This document shows positions 22,260 through 34,245 of a DNA stretch of 64,000 nt, one piece after another (the first letter of the stretch is position 1; each line of letters starts with the position of its first letter). This DNA is from Leptobrachium leishanense (Eukaryota > Chordata > Amphibia > Anura > Megophryidae): positions 53,552,881 to 53,616,880 of the forward strand of contig CM019063.1 of the NCBI GenBank assembly GCA_009667805.1, in the 5' to 3' direction. The translations under genes were made by a program, and so were the position numbers. The notes under the pieces are model-generated. The model was not told the origin of the DNA. It made no database searches and worked only from the letters and a program-made list of their open reading frames with translations.

Positions 22260-22866
22260 TCTTGATTGTTTTGGTGGGGAACACCCTATGGTGGCGATGC
22301 AGTGGACCCCTCATATCTCCCGAACCATAAAAGATACAGGGCCATGCTCGGTATTGTTGAAAAGGCCAGAACATGATCTTTCCAATGCTACCAAACATGT
22401 AAAAATAAAATAAGTACAAAAATAAATATAAAAATGTATTTTTTCCCTAATGCAGCACTATTGTTCACTTTTCAATAATAATGAGAACAATGATGTTACA
22501 CTAACTCACCTTCTCATTTTTCACAATGCCAGCAAGTGTGGAGGTGATAGCATAAAGCATTATTATGCATTGTTCAATCAAAAACATAAACCTCTGTACT
22601 GCTGCAAGGGGGGCAGGGGGTCCTTTGAAACCCTGTGTCTATTTACATCACACAAAGTCTTGAGAGGTGCCATTGGAAAGATCAGAGTATGGCCTTTCCA
22701 AGGATACCGAATATGACCATGTAATGTGAAAAATAGAAAAGAATGAAATTCAAAATGAACTTTTGTTTCTTCTCATTTCATTTCAATGCCACTGTCCTAA
22801 CTCTCCTTCTCCTTTCCCACGCTGGGACCAAATGTGGAGGTGATTGTGCAAAGCTTTATTACACAT
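22260..22866. repeat. Decayed TTAA-family interior
   Basis: Contains decayed hairpins (GGTATTGTTGAAAAGGCC..CTTTCCAATGCTACC near 22,350-22,395; GTGCCATTGGAAAGATC..GGCCTTTCCAAGGATACC near 22,665-22,710) and the ATGAGAACAATGATG stretch, all shared with 15.4 kb and 54.3-54.9 kb. Ends are not defined. Confidence 0.55.
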
Positions 22867-23830
22867 TAGGGGTTATTCAGAGAGAGACGATCTGGCCCTG
22901 AAATTGCACCAAACAGGGAATTTCCCGGTGCACTTTCGTGGGCATTCGGCTATTCAGTCAGTTTGCCAAATTTTGGCGAATTGCCAGCCAAATATGGTGC
23001 CTGTTCGGTGGCAGTGAAATCCCCACAGAGAAGCAATGGTTAATCTATTCACAGACACCGAACAGCAAAGAAATGTCAGTGAAATGCCCTGCTGTTCGGT
23101 GGTTTCATTCAGCAGGTTTATTCAGGTGAATCCGATAGGTTTCAATGTTAAAAATATTCCTGTTTTAATTCAATATCTATTAAACCATTTATTCTTTTAA
23201 TCTGCAGCAAAAAGTCTTTTTATTTATTGATTTTTTAGGCATTTTTCAGGATTTTCTCGACAAAATTCAGTAATTGAATTTAAGCAAGCATGGGATAGTC
23301 ATAAGGCTATCCTAAACAAAAGATAAATCCAGGTAAAGTATCCATGTAATTGGGCAGACTAGATGGGCCGAAAGGTTCTTATCTGCCGACATTTTTCTAT
23401 GTTTTTTCTATGTTTCTAAAAGGTTTTTCCGATTTTTTTTAAATAGTGTTTTTTCTCTGTAACAAACCTTTTAATTATTATTCATAAGACCCTATATTTT
23501 AATTCCAGACATTTTCGTCCAGTAGTTTTTTTGCAAACAACGTTTCAAATGTGATACTTTCAATGCTTTTTTTTAACTGTTCGGCTGCATGTCGGCTTTT
23601 TTCAGCGTCTGGCGCTGTACTTAGCAGCTCGTTGACTGCATTTGGCATCTGTCTGGTGGGTTGGCGGCGAAGGACGGTGCCCGGCCGCTGTCCAGCGGGT
23701 TGGCGTCGGTGGCTGGTGGGTTTGCGGCGAGTTTGCAGCATATGTCCGGCGGGTTGGCATCGGTGGCCTTAGGGCGGATATCTGGTGGGTTTGCAGCGGG
23801 TTGGCGATGGCGTTCGGATACTGAAACAAG
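22867..23830. mobile_element. Divergent CAGGG-family element with a LINE tail inside
   Basis: Begins GGGGTTATTCAGAGAGAG and keeps the family landmarks (TTCGGCTATTCAG, GTGAAATCCCCAC, AATATTCCTGTTTTAATTCA, CTGCAGCAAAAAGTC) in the same order as 14440-15335. The LINE tail at 23,270-23,416 separates two halves. The right third (23,640-23,820) is a G-rich decayed repeat of GGYGGGTTGGCR units; the right terminus is not clear. Confidence 0.65.
23270..23416 (+). mobile_element. 5'-truncated LINE 3' end (CR1/L2-like)
   Basis: Decoded as an EFKQAWDSHKAIL-like end of an ORF, then AGATAAATCCAGGTAAAG, GGGCAGACTAGATGGGCC and a TTTCTATGTTTCTA tail. Same 3' UTR as 11,535-11,625. Interrupts the CAGGG-family element. 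Confidence 0.7.
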
Positions 23831-23834
23831 CAGC

Positions 23835-24015
23835 GATCTCATCCCTCTGAGGAGCCACTACAATTGTAATTATATCCACTGGTTTTCGGATGAATGAAAT
23901 TCGTTTTCATACTAAAGAACTGAAAACGAATTTCTTTAGCAACTAAATAAATTGCGTTTTAGGACTAATATATTAGTTCAAAACGAAATTTTGTGCTGTG
24001 CACATGTCTAACTAC
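23835..24015. repeat. One-ended hAT-like terminus
   Basis: CGAAATTTTGTGCTGTGCAC followed by ATGTCTAA resembles the right ends of the TAGGGATGTGCG hAT-type family. The left partner was not found. Confidence 0.4.
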
Positions 24016-24099
24016 CAATAAAATGAAAGTCTCCATACTTATTAATATTTTTTTTAGGAATTTCTGGGCATTTTTTGAGATATTTTGGGTTAATCTTTA

Positions 24100-24890
24100 G
24101 GCTAGGGTCCGACGAGCGCATTTTGTACGGACTGAAAACAAGGTAGTGGCCACACAGTCTGTTTTTTTCACTGACGTATTTTTGGACTGATGTAGGCTAG
24201 GGTCAGACTGAGGCAGTGCGAACGCGCGTTCTGGCGCACTTAATCACGGCCGTGCTAGCAGCAGATGCCGGGCAATGACGGCCAATATACGAAGTACGGT
24301 CGCACAAAGTCCGGCTGCGCAACGCAAGTGGAAAATGAACGCATTTTTCGAGAACGTTAAACCACTAGTACTGACGTACAGAGTGCGCTGCGTCCGCTAG
24401 TGGTGTGTGTGCGTGAATTGGAGACATCAGACGCTGCTAATGTCCGGCCAACATAACGTCCAGATGCAAGAAGTGTTTTATGATGATCCGTACAAAATCA
24501 CGGATGAAACTGCGCATAGTATGACCGCTATTGCGTATTCCGTGAAAAAATACGTCCATTCTTCGAACGCACATTTTCAGCCGTAGCAGGGAGAATAAAT
24601 TAAAATGCAAAACCATTTTGTCCGTCAAAAATGCTGGACGTATAAATGCAGTCCGTCTGACCACGTTCCATCACTCACACACAAAACTATGCAGATGTTG
24701 CGGACGTGGAGCACTCCACACGTCCGTTCTAGCAGTATTACGTTATTGCCGAACCTGCGTCTGTTTGCCGCGTCCGTCATGCGTCCGCACTTCGTGTGTG
24801 GGGCTCCATTTAACTCAATTGTATGCTATCACGGACGTACTTATGTGCGGTAACACGGACATGAACACTGCGCGCGTCTGACACGAGACT
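24100..24890. mobile_element. GGCTAG short-element copies, nested and inverted
   Basis: An outer, divergent copy starts GGCTAGGGTCCGACGAGCGC at 24100 and ends near the GCGCGTCTGAC at 24,870-24,880. A second copy in inverted orientation starts GGCTAGGGTCAGACTGAGGC at 24195 and continues to about 24,590. Both match the elements at 24983-25382, 28193-28620 and 31863-32288. Confidence 0.65.
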
Positions 24891-24982
24891 GAGGTTTCCT
24901 AACTTATTTTAAAGAAATAAGGGTTTTTTCCAGCATAGTTTCAATGTAAATAATATTCACGTTTTTAATAACTATTTTTTAA

Positions 24983-25382
24983 GGCTAGGGTCAGACGAAC
25001 GCATTTTTCACGTTGTCCATGAAAAAGTGCGTTCGAACGAATGGACGTATTTTTTCACGGAATACGCAATAGCGGTCATACGATGCGCATTTTCGTCCGT
25101 GATTTTGTACGGATCATCAATAAAACCCTTTTTGCGTCTGGACGTTTGGTTGGCCGGACATGAGCAGCGTCTGACGTCTCCCAATCACGCACTCTGTACG
25201 TCCGTACTAGCGGTTTGACATTCTCGAAAAAATGCGTTCGTTTGCCACTTGCGTTGCACAGACGGACATTTGTGCGGCCGTTCGTCGTATGCTGCCCGGC
25301 ATTGGACGTCATTTGCTGCTAGCACGGCCGTGATTTCGTGCGGCTAAACGCACGTTAAAACTGCGTTCGTCTGACCCCAGCC
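24983..25382. mobile_element. GGCTAGGGTCAGACG short element, 400 bp
   Basis: Inverted ends GGCTAGGGTCAGACGAACGC and inverse (..GTCTGACCCCAGCC), with a TAA direct repeat at 24980-24982 and 25383-25385. A 3-bp TAA duplication suggests the PIF/Harbinger group. Non-coding. Same family as the two interruptions in the satellite. Confidence 0.75.
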
Positions 25383-28192
25383 TAAACCGTTTATTAGTTT
25401 CAATTGCAGCAATAAGGCATTTTGTTTATTTATTTTTTTGAATTTCTTGGTAACTTTCGAGAATATTTGGGTTAAAGTTTAGGTTTCCTAACTTATGTTA
25501 AAGTTATTTTAAATTATACTGCAGAGAAGTACTTCCCAGCAGTGTGTGGATTCATATGCTGCATTAATTATACTGCAGAGAGGTGCTTCCCAGCAGTGTG
25601 TGGATTCATATGCTGCATTAATTATACTGCAGAGAGGCGCTTCCCAGCAGTGTGTGGATTCATATATGCTGCATTAATTATACTGCAGAGAGGTGCTTCC
25701 AGCAGTGTGTGGATTCATATGCTGCATTAATTATACTGCAGAGAGGTGCTTCCCAGCAGTGTGTGGATTCATATGCTGCATTAATTATACTGCAGAGAGG
25801 AGCTTCCCAGCAGTGTGTGGATTCATATGCTGCATTAATTATACTGCAGAGAGGCGCTTCCCAGCAGTGTGTGGATTCATATGCTGCATTAATAATACTG
25901 CAGAGAGGCGCTTCCCAGCAGTGTGTGGATTCATATGCTGCATTAATTATACCGCAGAGAGGCGCTTCCAGCAGTGTGTGGATTCATATGCTGCATTAAT
26001 TATACTGCAGAGAGGCGCTTCCCAGCAGTGTGTGGATTCATATGCTGCATTAATTTACTGCAGAGAGGCGCTTCCCAGCAGTGTGTGTGGATTCATATGC
26101 TGCATTAATTATACTGCAGAGAGGCGCTTCCCAGCAGTGTGTGGATTCATATGCTGCATTAATTATACTGCAGAGAGGCGCTTCCCAGCAGTGTGTGGAT
26201 TCAATATGCTGCATTAATTATACTGCAGAGAGGCGCTTCCAGCAGTGTGTGGATTCATATGCTGCATTAATATACTGCAGAGAGGCGCTTCCCAGCAGTG
26301 TGTGGATTCATATGCTGCATTAATTATACTGCAGAGAGGCGCTTCCACAGGGTGCAGATTCATATGCTGCATTAATTATACTGCAGAGAGGCGCTTCCCC
26401 GCAGTGTGTGGATTCATATGCTGCATTAATTATACAGCAGAGAGGCGCTTACCAGCAGTGTATGGATTCATATGCTGCATTAATTATACTGCAGAGAGGC
26501 GCTTACCAGCAGTGTGAGGATTCATATGCTGCATTAATTATACTGTAGAGAGGCGCTTCCAGCAGTGTGTGGATTCATATGCTGCATTAATTATAACGGC
26601 AGAGAGGCGCTTCCCAGCAGTGTGTGGATTCATATGCTGCATAATTATACAGCAGAGAGGCGCTTACCAGCAGTGTATGGATTCATATGCTGCATTAATT
26701 ATACTGCAGAGAGGCGCTTACCAGCAGTGTGAGGATTCATATGCTGCATTAATTATACTGTAGAGAGGCGCTTCCCAGCAGTGTGGTGGATTCATATGCT
26801 GCATTAATATAACGCAGAGAGGCGCTTCCCAGCAGTGTGATTCATAGCTGCATTAATTTAACTGCAGAGAGGCGCTTCCCAGCAGTGTTGGATTCAATAT
26901 GCTGCATTAATTATACTGCAAGAGGCGCTTCCCAGCAGTGTGTGGATTCATATGCTGCATTAATTATACTGCAGAGAGGCGCTTCCCAGCAGTGTGTGGA
27001 TTCATATCCATTAATTATACTGCAGAGAGCGCTTCCCACAGGGTGCAGATTCATATGCTGCATTAATATACTGCAGAGAGGCGCTTCCCCGCAGTGTGTG
27101 GATTCATATGCTGCATTAATTATACACAGAGAGGCGCTTACCAGCAGTGTAATTCATATGCTGCATTAATTATACTGCAGAGAGGCGCTTACCAGCAGTG
27201 TGAGGATTCATATGCTGCATTAATTATACTGTAGAGAGGCGCTTCCCAGCAGTGTGTGGATTCATATGCTGCATTAATTATAACGCAGAGAGGCGCTTCC
27301 CAGCAGTGTGTGGATTCATATGCTGCATTAATTATACAGCAGAGAGGCGCTTACCAGCAGTGTATGGATTCATATGCTGCATTAATTATACTGCAGAGAG
27401 GCGCTTACCAGCAGTGTGAGGATTCATATGCTGCATTAATTATACTGTAGAGAGGCGCTTCCCAGCAGTGTGTGGATTCATATGCTGCATTAATTATAAC
27501 GCAGAGAGGCGCTTCCCAGCAGTGTGAGGATTCATATGCTGCATTAATTATACTGTAGAGAGGCGCTTCCCAGCAGTGTGTGGATTCATATGCTGCATTA
27601 ATTATAACGCAGAGAGGTGCTTCCCAGCAGTGTGCGGATTCATATGCTGCATTAATTATAACGCAGAGAGGCGCTTCCCAGCAGTGTGTGGATTCATATG
27701 CTGCATTAATTATACCGCAGAGAGGTGCTTCCCAGCAGTGTGTGGATTCATATGCTGCATTAATTATACCGTAGAGAGGCGCTTCCCAGCAGTGTGTGGA
27801 TTCATATGCTGCATTAATTATACCGCAGAGAGGTGCTTCCCTGCAGTGTGCAGATTCATATGCTGCATTAATTATACAGCAGAGGGGCGCTTCCCCGCAG
27901 TGTGGATTCATATGCTGCATTAATTATACCGCAGAGAGGCGCTTCCCAGCAGTGTGCGGATTCATATGCTGCATTAATTATACAGCAGAGAGGCACTTTC
28001 CCGCAGTGTGTGGATTCATATGCTGCATTAATTATACCGCAGAGAGGCGCTTATCAGCAGTGTGTGGATTCATATGCTGCATTAATTATACCGCAGAGAG
28101 GCGCTTCCCCGCAGTGTGTGGATTCATATGCTGCATTAATTATCCTGCAGAGAGGCGCTTCCCAGCAGTGTGTGGATTCATATGCTGCATTA

Positions 28193-28620
28193 GGCTAGAG
28201 TCAGACGAAAGCATTTTTCCCCGCGGACGTGAAAAAGTGCATCCGAACGCATTGACGTATTTTTTCACAGAATGCGCAAGAACGGTCAGACGACGCGCAT
28301 TTTCGGGCGTGATTTTGTACGGATCGTCAATAAAACTCTTTTTGCGTCTGGACGTTACGTAGGCTGGACATTAGCAGCGTCTGACATCTCCTAATCACGC
28401 AAACACACCGCTATGCCGCAGCTGCGCACTCAGTACGTCATACTAGCGGTTCAGCGCTCTCAAAAAAATGCGTTCAAATTCCACTTGTGTTGCACGGTCG
28501 GACTTTTTGTGCGGCCGTACATCGTATATTGGCCGTCATTGCCCATCATCTGCTGCTAGTGCGGCCGTAATTATGTGCGCCAGAATGGCAGGTTAAAAGT
28601 GCGCTGGTCTGACCCCAGCC
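28193..28620. mobile_element. GGCTAG element inside satellite, copy 1
   Basis: 428 bp, ends GGCTAGAGTCAGACGAAAGC and ..GGTCTGACCCCAGCC. It enters the satellite after GCTGCATTA and leaves into TAAATTATACC. The monomer just before it has the rare ATTATCCTGCAG variant, as in copy 2. Confidence 0.85.
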
Positions 28621-31600
28621 TAAATTATACCGCAGAGAGGCGCTTCCCAGCAGTGTGTGATTCATATGCTGCAATAATTATACCGCAGAGAGGCGCTTCC
28701 CCGCAGTGTGTGGATTCATATGCTGCATAATTATACTGCAGAGAGGCGCTTCCCAGCAGTGTGTGGATTCATATGCTGTATTAATTATACCGCAGAGAGG
28801 CGCTTCCCAGCAGTGTGTGGATTCATATGCTGCATTAATATATACCGCAGAGAGGCGCTTCCCAGCAGTGTGTGGATTCATATGCTGCATTAATTATACT
28901 GCAGAGAGGCGCTTCCCAGCAGTGTGTGGATTCATATGCTGTTATTAAATTATACCGCAGAGAGGCGCTTCCTAGCAGTGTGTGGATTCATATGCTGCAT
29001 TAATTATACCGCAGAGAGGCGCTTCCCAGCAGTGTGCGGATTCATATGCTGCATTATTATTACCGCAGAGAGGCGCTTCCAGCAGTGTGTGGATTCATAT
29101 GCTGCATTAATTATACCGCAGAGAGGCGCTTACCAGCAGTGTGTGGATTCAAATGTTGCATTAATTATACTGCAGAGAGGTGCTTCCCAGCAGTGTGTGG
29201 ATTCATATGCTGCATTAATTATACCACAGAGAGGCGCTTCCAGCAGTGTGTGATTCATTATGCTGCATAATTATACCGCAGAGAGGTGCTTCCCAGCAGT
29301 GTGTGGATTCATATGCTGCATTAATTATACCGCAGAGATGCACTTCCCAGCAGTGTGTGGATTCATATGCTGCATTAATTATACCGCAGAGAGTGCTTCC
29401 CAGCAGTGTGTGGATTCATATGCTGCATTAATGTAACCGCAGAGAGGCACTTCCCAGTAGTGTGTGGATTCATATGCTGCATTAATTATACTGCAGAGAG
29501 GTGCTTCCCAGCAGTGTGTGGATTCATATGATGCATTAATTATACCGCAGAGAGGCACTTCCACAGCAGTGTGTGGATTCATATGCTGCATTAATTATAC
29601 TGCAGAGAGGCGCTTCCCAGCAGTGTGTGGATTCATATGCTGCATTAATTATACCGCAGAGAGGTGCTCCCAGCAGTGTGTGGATTCATATGCTGCATTA
29701 ATTATACTGCAGAGAGGTGCTTCCCAGCAGTGTTGGATTCATATGGCTGCATTAATTATACCGCAGAGAGGCGCTTCCCCGCAGTGTTGTGGATTCATAT
29801 GCTGCATTAATTATACCGCAGAGAGGTGCTTCCCAGCAGTGTGTGGATTCATATGCTGCATTAATTATACCGCAGAGAGGCGCTTCCCAGCAGTGTATGG
29901 ATTCATATGCTGCATTAATTATACTGCAGAGAGGCGCTTCCCCGCAGTGTGTGGATTCATATGCTGCATTAATTATACCGCAGAGAGGCGCTTACCAGCA
30001 GTGTATGGATTCATATGCTGCATTAATTATACTGCAGAGAGGCGCTTACCAGCAGTGTGAGGATTCATATGCTGCATTAATTATACTGTAGAGAGGCGCT
30101 TCCCAGCAGTGTGCGGATTCATATGCTGCATTAATTATGACGCAGAGAGGCACTTCCCAGCAGTGTGTGGATTCATATGCTGCATTAATTATACCGCAGA
30201 GAGGTGCTTCCCAGCAGTGTGTGGATTCATATGCTGCATTAATTATACCGCAGAGAGGCACTTCCCAGTAGTGTATGGATTCATATGCTGCATTAAATAT
30301 ACTGCAGAGAGGTGCTTCCCAGCAGTGTGTGGATACATATGCTGCATTAATTATACTGCAGAGAGGCGCTTCCCAGCAGTGTGTGGATTCATATGCTGCA
30401 TTAATTATACTGCAGAGAGGCGCTTCCCAGCAGTGTGTGGATTCATATGCTGCATTAATTATACTGCAGAGAGGCGCTTCCCAGCAGTGTGTGGATTCAT
30501 ATGCTGCAGTAATTATACTGCAGAGAGGCGCTTCCCAGCAGTGTGTGGATTCATATGCTGCATTAATTATACTGCAGAGAGGCGCTTCCCAGCAGTGTGT
30601 GGATTCATATGCTGCATTAATTATACTGCAGAGAGGTGCTTCCCAGCAGTGTGTGGATACATATGCTGCATTAATTATACTGCAGAGAGGCGCTTCCCAG
30701 CAGTGTGTGGATTCATATGCTGCATTAATTATACTGCAGAGAGGCGCTTCCCAGCAGTGTGTGGATTCATATGCTGCATTAATTATACTGCAGAGAGGCG
30801 CTTCCCAGCAGTGTGTGGATTCATATGCTGCAGTAATTATACTGCAGAGAGGCGCTTCCCAGCAGTGTGTGGATTCATATGCTGCAGTAATTATACTGCA
30901 GAGAGGCGCTGCCCCGCAGTATGTGGATTCAAATGCAGCATTAGTTATACCGCAGAGAGGCGCTTCCCAGCAGTGTGTGGATTCATATGCTGCGTTAATT
31001 ATACCGCAGAGAGGCGCTTCCCAGCAGTGTATGGATTCATATGCAGCATTAATTATACTGCAGAGAGGCGCTGCCCCGCAGTATGTGGATTCAAATGCTG
31101 CATTAGTTATACCGCAGAGAGGCGCTTCCCAGCAGTGTGTGGATTCATATGCTGCGTTAATTATACCGCAGAGAGGCACTAACCCCGCAGTGTGCAGATT
31201 CATATGCTGCATTAATTATACCGCAGAGAGGCGTTTTCCAGCAGTGTGCAGCTTCATATGCTGCATTAATTATACCGCAGAGAGGTGCTTACAAGCAGTG
31301 TGTGGATTCATATGCTGCATTAATTACACTGCAGAGAGGCGCTTCCCCACAGTGTGTGGATTCATATGCTGCATTAATTATACTGCAGAGAGGTGCTTCC
31401 CAGCAGTGTGTGGAATCAGATGCTGCATTAATTATACTGCAGAGAGGTGCTTCCCCGCAGTGTGTGGATACATATGCTGCATTAATTATACCGCAGAGAG
31501 GCGCTTCCCTGCATTGTGCAGATTCATATGCTGCATTAATTATACTGCAGAGAGGCGCTTCCCAACAGTGTGTGGATTCATATGCTGCATTAATTATACT

Positions 31601-31862
31601 GCAGAGAGGTGCTTCCCAGCAGTGTGTGGAATCATATGCTGCATTAATTATACTGCAGAGAGGTGCTTCCCCGCAGTGTGTGGATTCATATGCTGCATTA
31701 ATTATACCGCAGAGAGGCGCTTCCCAGCAGTGTGTGGATTCATATGCTGCATTAATTATACAGCAGAGAGGCGCTTCCCCGCAGTGTGTGGATTCATATG
31801 CTGCATTAATTATCCTGCAGAGAGGCGCTTCCCAGCAGTGTGTGCATTCATATGCTGCATTA

Positions 31863-32288
31863 GGCTAGAGTCAGACGAAAGCATTTTTCCCCGCGAACGT
31901 GAAAAAGTGCATCCGAACGCATTGACGTATTTTTTCACAGAATGCGCAAAAACGGTCAGACGACGCGCATTTTCGTGCGTGATTTTGTACGGATCGTCAA
32001 TAAAACTCTTTTTGCGTCTGGACGTTATGTAGGCTGGACATTAGCAGCGTCTGACATCTCCTAATCACGCAAACACGCCGCTATGCCGCAGCTGCGCACT
32101 CAGTACGTCATACTAGCGGTTCAGCGCTCTCAAAAAAATGCGTTCAAATTCCACTTGCGTTGCACGGTCGGACTTTTGTGCGGCCGTACATCGTATATTG
32201 GCCGTCATTGCCCATCATCTGCTGCTAGTGCGGCCGTAATTATGTGCGCCAGAATGCAGGTTAAAAGTGCGCTGGTCTGACCCCAGCC
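31863..32288. mobile_element. GGCTAG element inside satellite, copy 2
   Basis: 426 bp, nearly identical to copy 1 with the same junction phase and the same rare upstream monomer variant. The two copies are therefore best explained by duplication of a satellite block rather than two insertions. Confidence 0.85.
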
Positions 32289-33915
32289 TAAATTATACCG
32301 CAGAGAGGCGCTTCCCAGCAGTGTGTGGATTCATATGCTGCATTAATTATACCGCAGAGAGGCGCTTCCCAGCAGTGTGTGGATTCATATGCTGCATTAA
32401 TTATACTGCAGAGAGGCGCTTCCCAGCAGTGTGTGGATTCATATGCTGTATTAATTATACCGCAGAGAGGCGCTTCCCAGCAGTGTGCGGATTCATATGC
32501 TGTATTAATTATACCGTAGAGAGGCGCTTCCCAGCAGTGTGTGGATTCATATGCTGCATTAATTATACTGCAGAGAGGCGCTTACCAGCAGTGTGTGGAT
32601 TCAAATGTTGCATTAATTATGCTGCAGAGAGGTGCTTCCCAGCAGTGTGTGGATTCATATGCTGCATTAATTATACCGCAGAGAGGCGCTTCCCAGCAGT
32701 GTGTGGATTCATATGCTGCATTAATTATACCGCAGAGAGGTGCTTCCCAGCAGTGTGTGGATTCATATGCTGCATTAATTATACGCAGAGAGGCACTTCC
32801 CAGCAGTGTGTGGATTCATATGCTGCATTAATTATACCGCAGAGAGGTGCTTCCCAGCAGTGTGTGGATTCATATGCTGCATTAATTATACCGCAGAGAG
32901 GCACTTCCCAGTAGTGTGTGGATTCATATGCTGCATTAATTATACTGCAGAGAGGTGCTTCCCAGCAGTGTGTGGATTCATATGCTGCATTAATTATACC
33001 GCAGAGAGGCACTTCCCAGCAGTGTGTGGATTCATATGCTGCATTAATTATACTGCAGAGAGGCGCTTCCCAGCAGTGTGTGGATTCATATGCTGCATTA
33101 ATTATACCGCAGAGAGGTGCTTCCCAGCAGTGTGTGGATTCATATGCTGCATTAATTATACTGCAGAGAGGTGCTTCCCAGCAGTGTGTGGATTCATATG
33201 CTGCATTAATTATACCGCAGAGAGGCGCTTCCCCGCAGTGTGTGGATTCATATGCTGCATTAATTATACCGCAGAGAGGTGCTTCCCAGCAGTGTGTGGA
33301 TTCATATGCTGCATTAATTATACCGCAGAGAGGCGCTTCCCAGCAGTGTAGGATTCATATGCTGCATTAATTATACTGCAGAGAGGCGCTTCCCCGCAGT
33401 GTGTGGATTCATATGCTGCATTAATTATACCGCAGAGAGGCGCTTACCAGCAGTGTGTGGAATCAGATGCTGCATTAATTATACTGCAGAGAGGCGCTTA
33501 CCAGCAGTGTGAGGGTGAGGATTCATATGCTGCATTAATTATACTGTAGAGAGGCGCTTCCCAGCAGTGTGTGATTCATATGCTGCATTAATTATAACGC
33601 AGAGAGGCGCTTCCCAGCAGTGTGTGGATTCATATGCTGCATTAATTATACCGCAGAGAGGCGCTTCCCAGCAGTGTGAGGATTCATATGCTGCATTAAT
33701 TATACCGCAGAGAGGTGCTTCCCAGCAGTGTGTGGATTCATATGCTGCATTAATTATACCGCAGAGAGGCGCTCCCAGCAGTGTATGGATTCATATGCTG
33801 CATTAATTATACTGCAGAGAGGCACTTCCCCGCAGTGTGTGGATTCATATGCTGCATTAATTATACCGCAGAGAGGCGCTTACCAGCAGTGTGTGGATTC
33901 ATATGTTGCATTAAA

Positions 33916-34245
33916 ATTATTTTTGATTATTTTGGTTTCATTTTAGATAATTTCGTTCTGTTTTTTTTTTCTTTTCAGATCATTTCGTTCTGAATTTTAT
34001 TGTTTTTTGATCGGTTTTGTTCTGTTTTTTTCAACATTACGTATAATTTTCCTTCAGTTTTTTTTTTTTCGTTTCGGTCCATACCGAATCGATTCAGTTT
34101 GTGTTGAAACATCGATTCGTAATTTCAGATTGATCCGAAAATTCAGACGGTCGATATTTTGTTTTCGGAAATGCTCCCGAAATATGAAAATGGTGATTTC
34201 CGTCTGAATTTGGATTCAGAACAAAATGAATTGCACATCTCTAGG
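33916..34245. mobile_element. hAT-like right end bordering the satellite
   Basis: T-rich sequence with TTCGTTCTG, CGAATCGATTCAG and GATTCGTAATTTCAG motifs ends GAATTGCACATCTCTAG, like the TAG..GTGC ends of the hAT-type family. The satellite appears to lie inside such an element, but a matching left end and 8-bp duplication were not found. Confidence 0.45.

Larger units (their letters stand above)
25512..33915. repeat. 54-bp satellite array, about 140 monomers
   Basis: Monomer ATTAATTATACTGCAGAGAG..GGATTCATATGCTGC, exactly 54 bp in most copies. Two CpG positions vary C/T (ATACCGCAG/ATACTGCAG and GAGGCGCTT/GAGGTGCTT). Higher-order periods of 162 bp (30909 to 31071), 324 bp (30331 to 30655) and about 3.67 kb are visible. 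The array is divided by two GGCTAG elements. Frameshifting one- and two-base deletions concentrate at about 25.6-29.8 kb, while 30.1-31.9 kb is nearly uniform. Long open frames (up to 585 codons plus, 388 minus) arise only because 54 is a multiple of three. Confidence 0.97.

Noticed and set aside
30275..32032. 585-codon open frame with an 18-residue Cys-rich repeat, and a 388-codon frame on the other strand
   Set aside because: Both arise because the 54-bp satellite period is a multiple of three and the unit has no stop in several frames. Frames on both strands are open at once, there is no gene context, and the longer frame runs on through an inserted transposon.
25512..33915. Possible CRISPR-like array
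   Set aside because: There are no unique spacers between repeats; the whole 54-bp unit repeats head to tail in a eukaryotic repeat context.
25512..33915. CENP-B box or known centromeric satellite
   Set aside because: I see no CENP-B-like box in the 54-bp unit and cannot tell the chromosomal position from this window.
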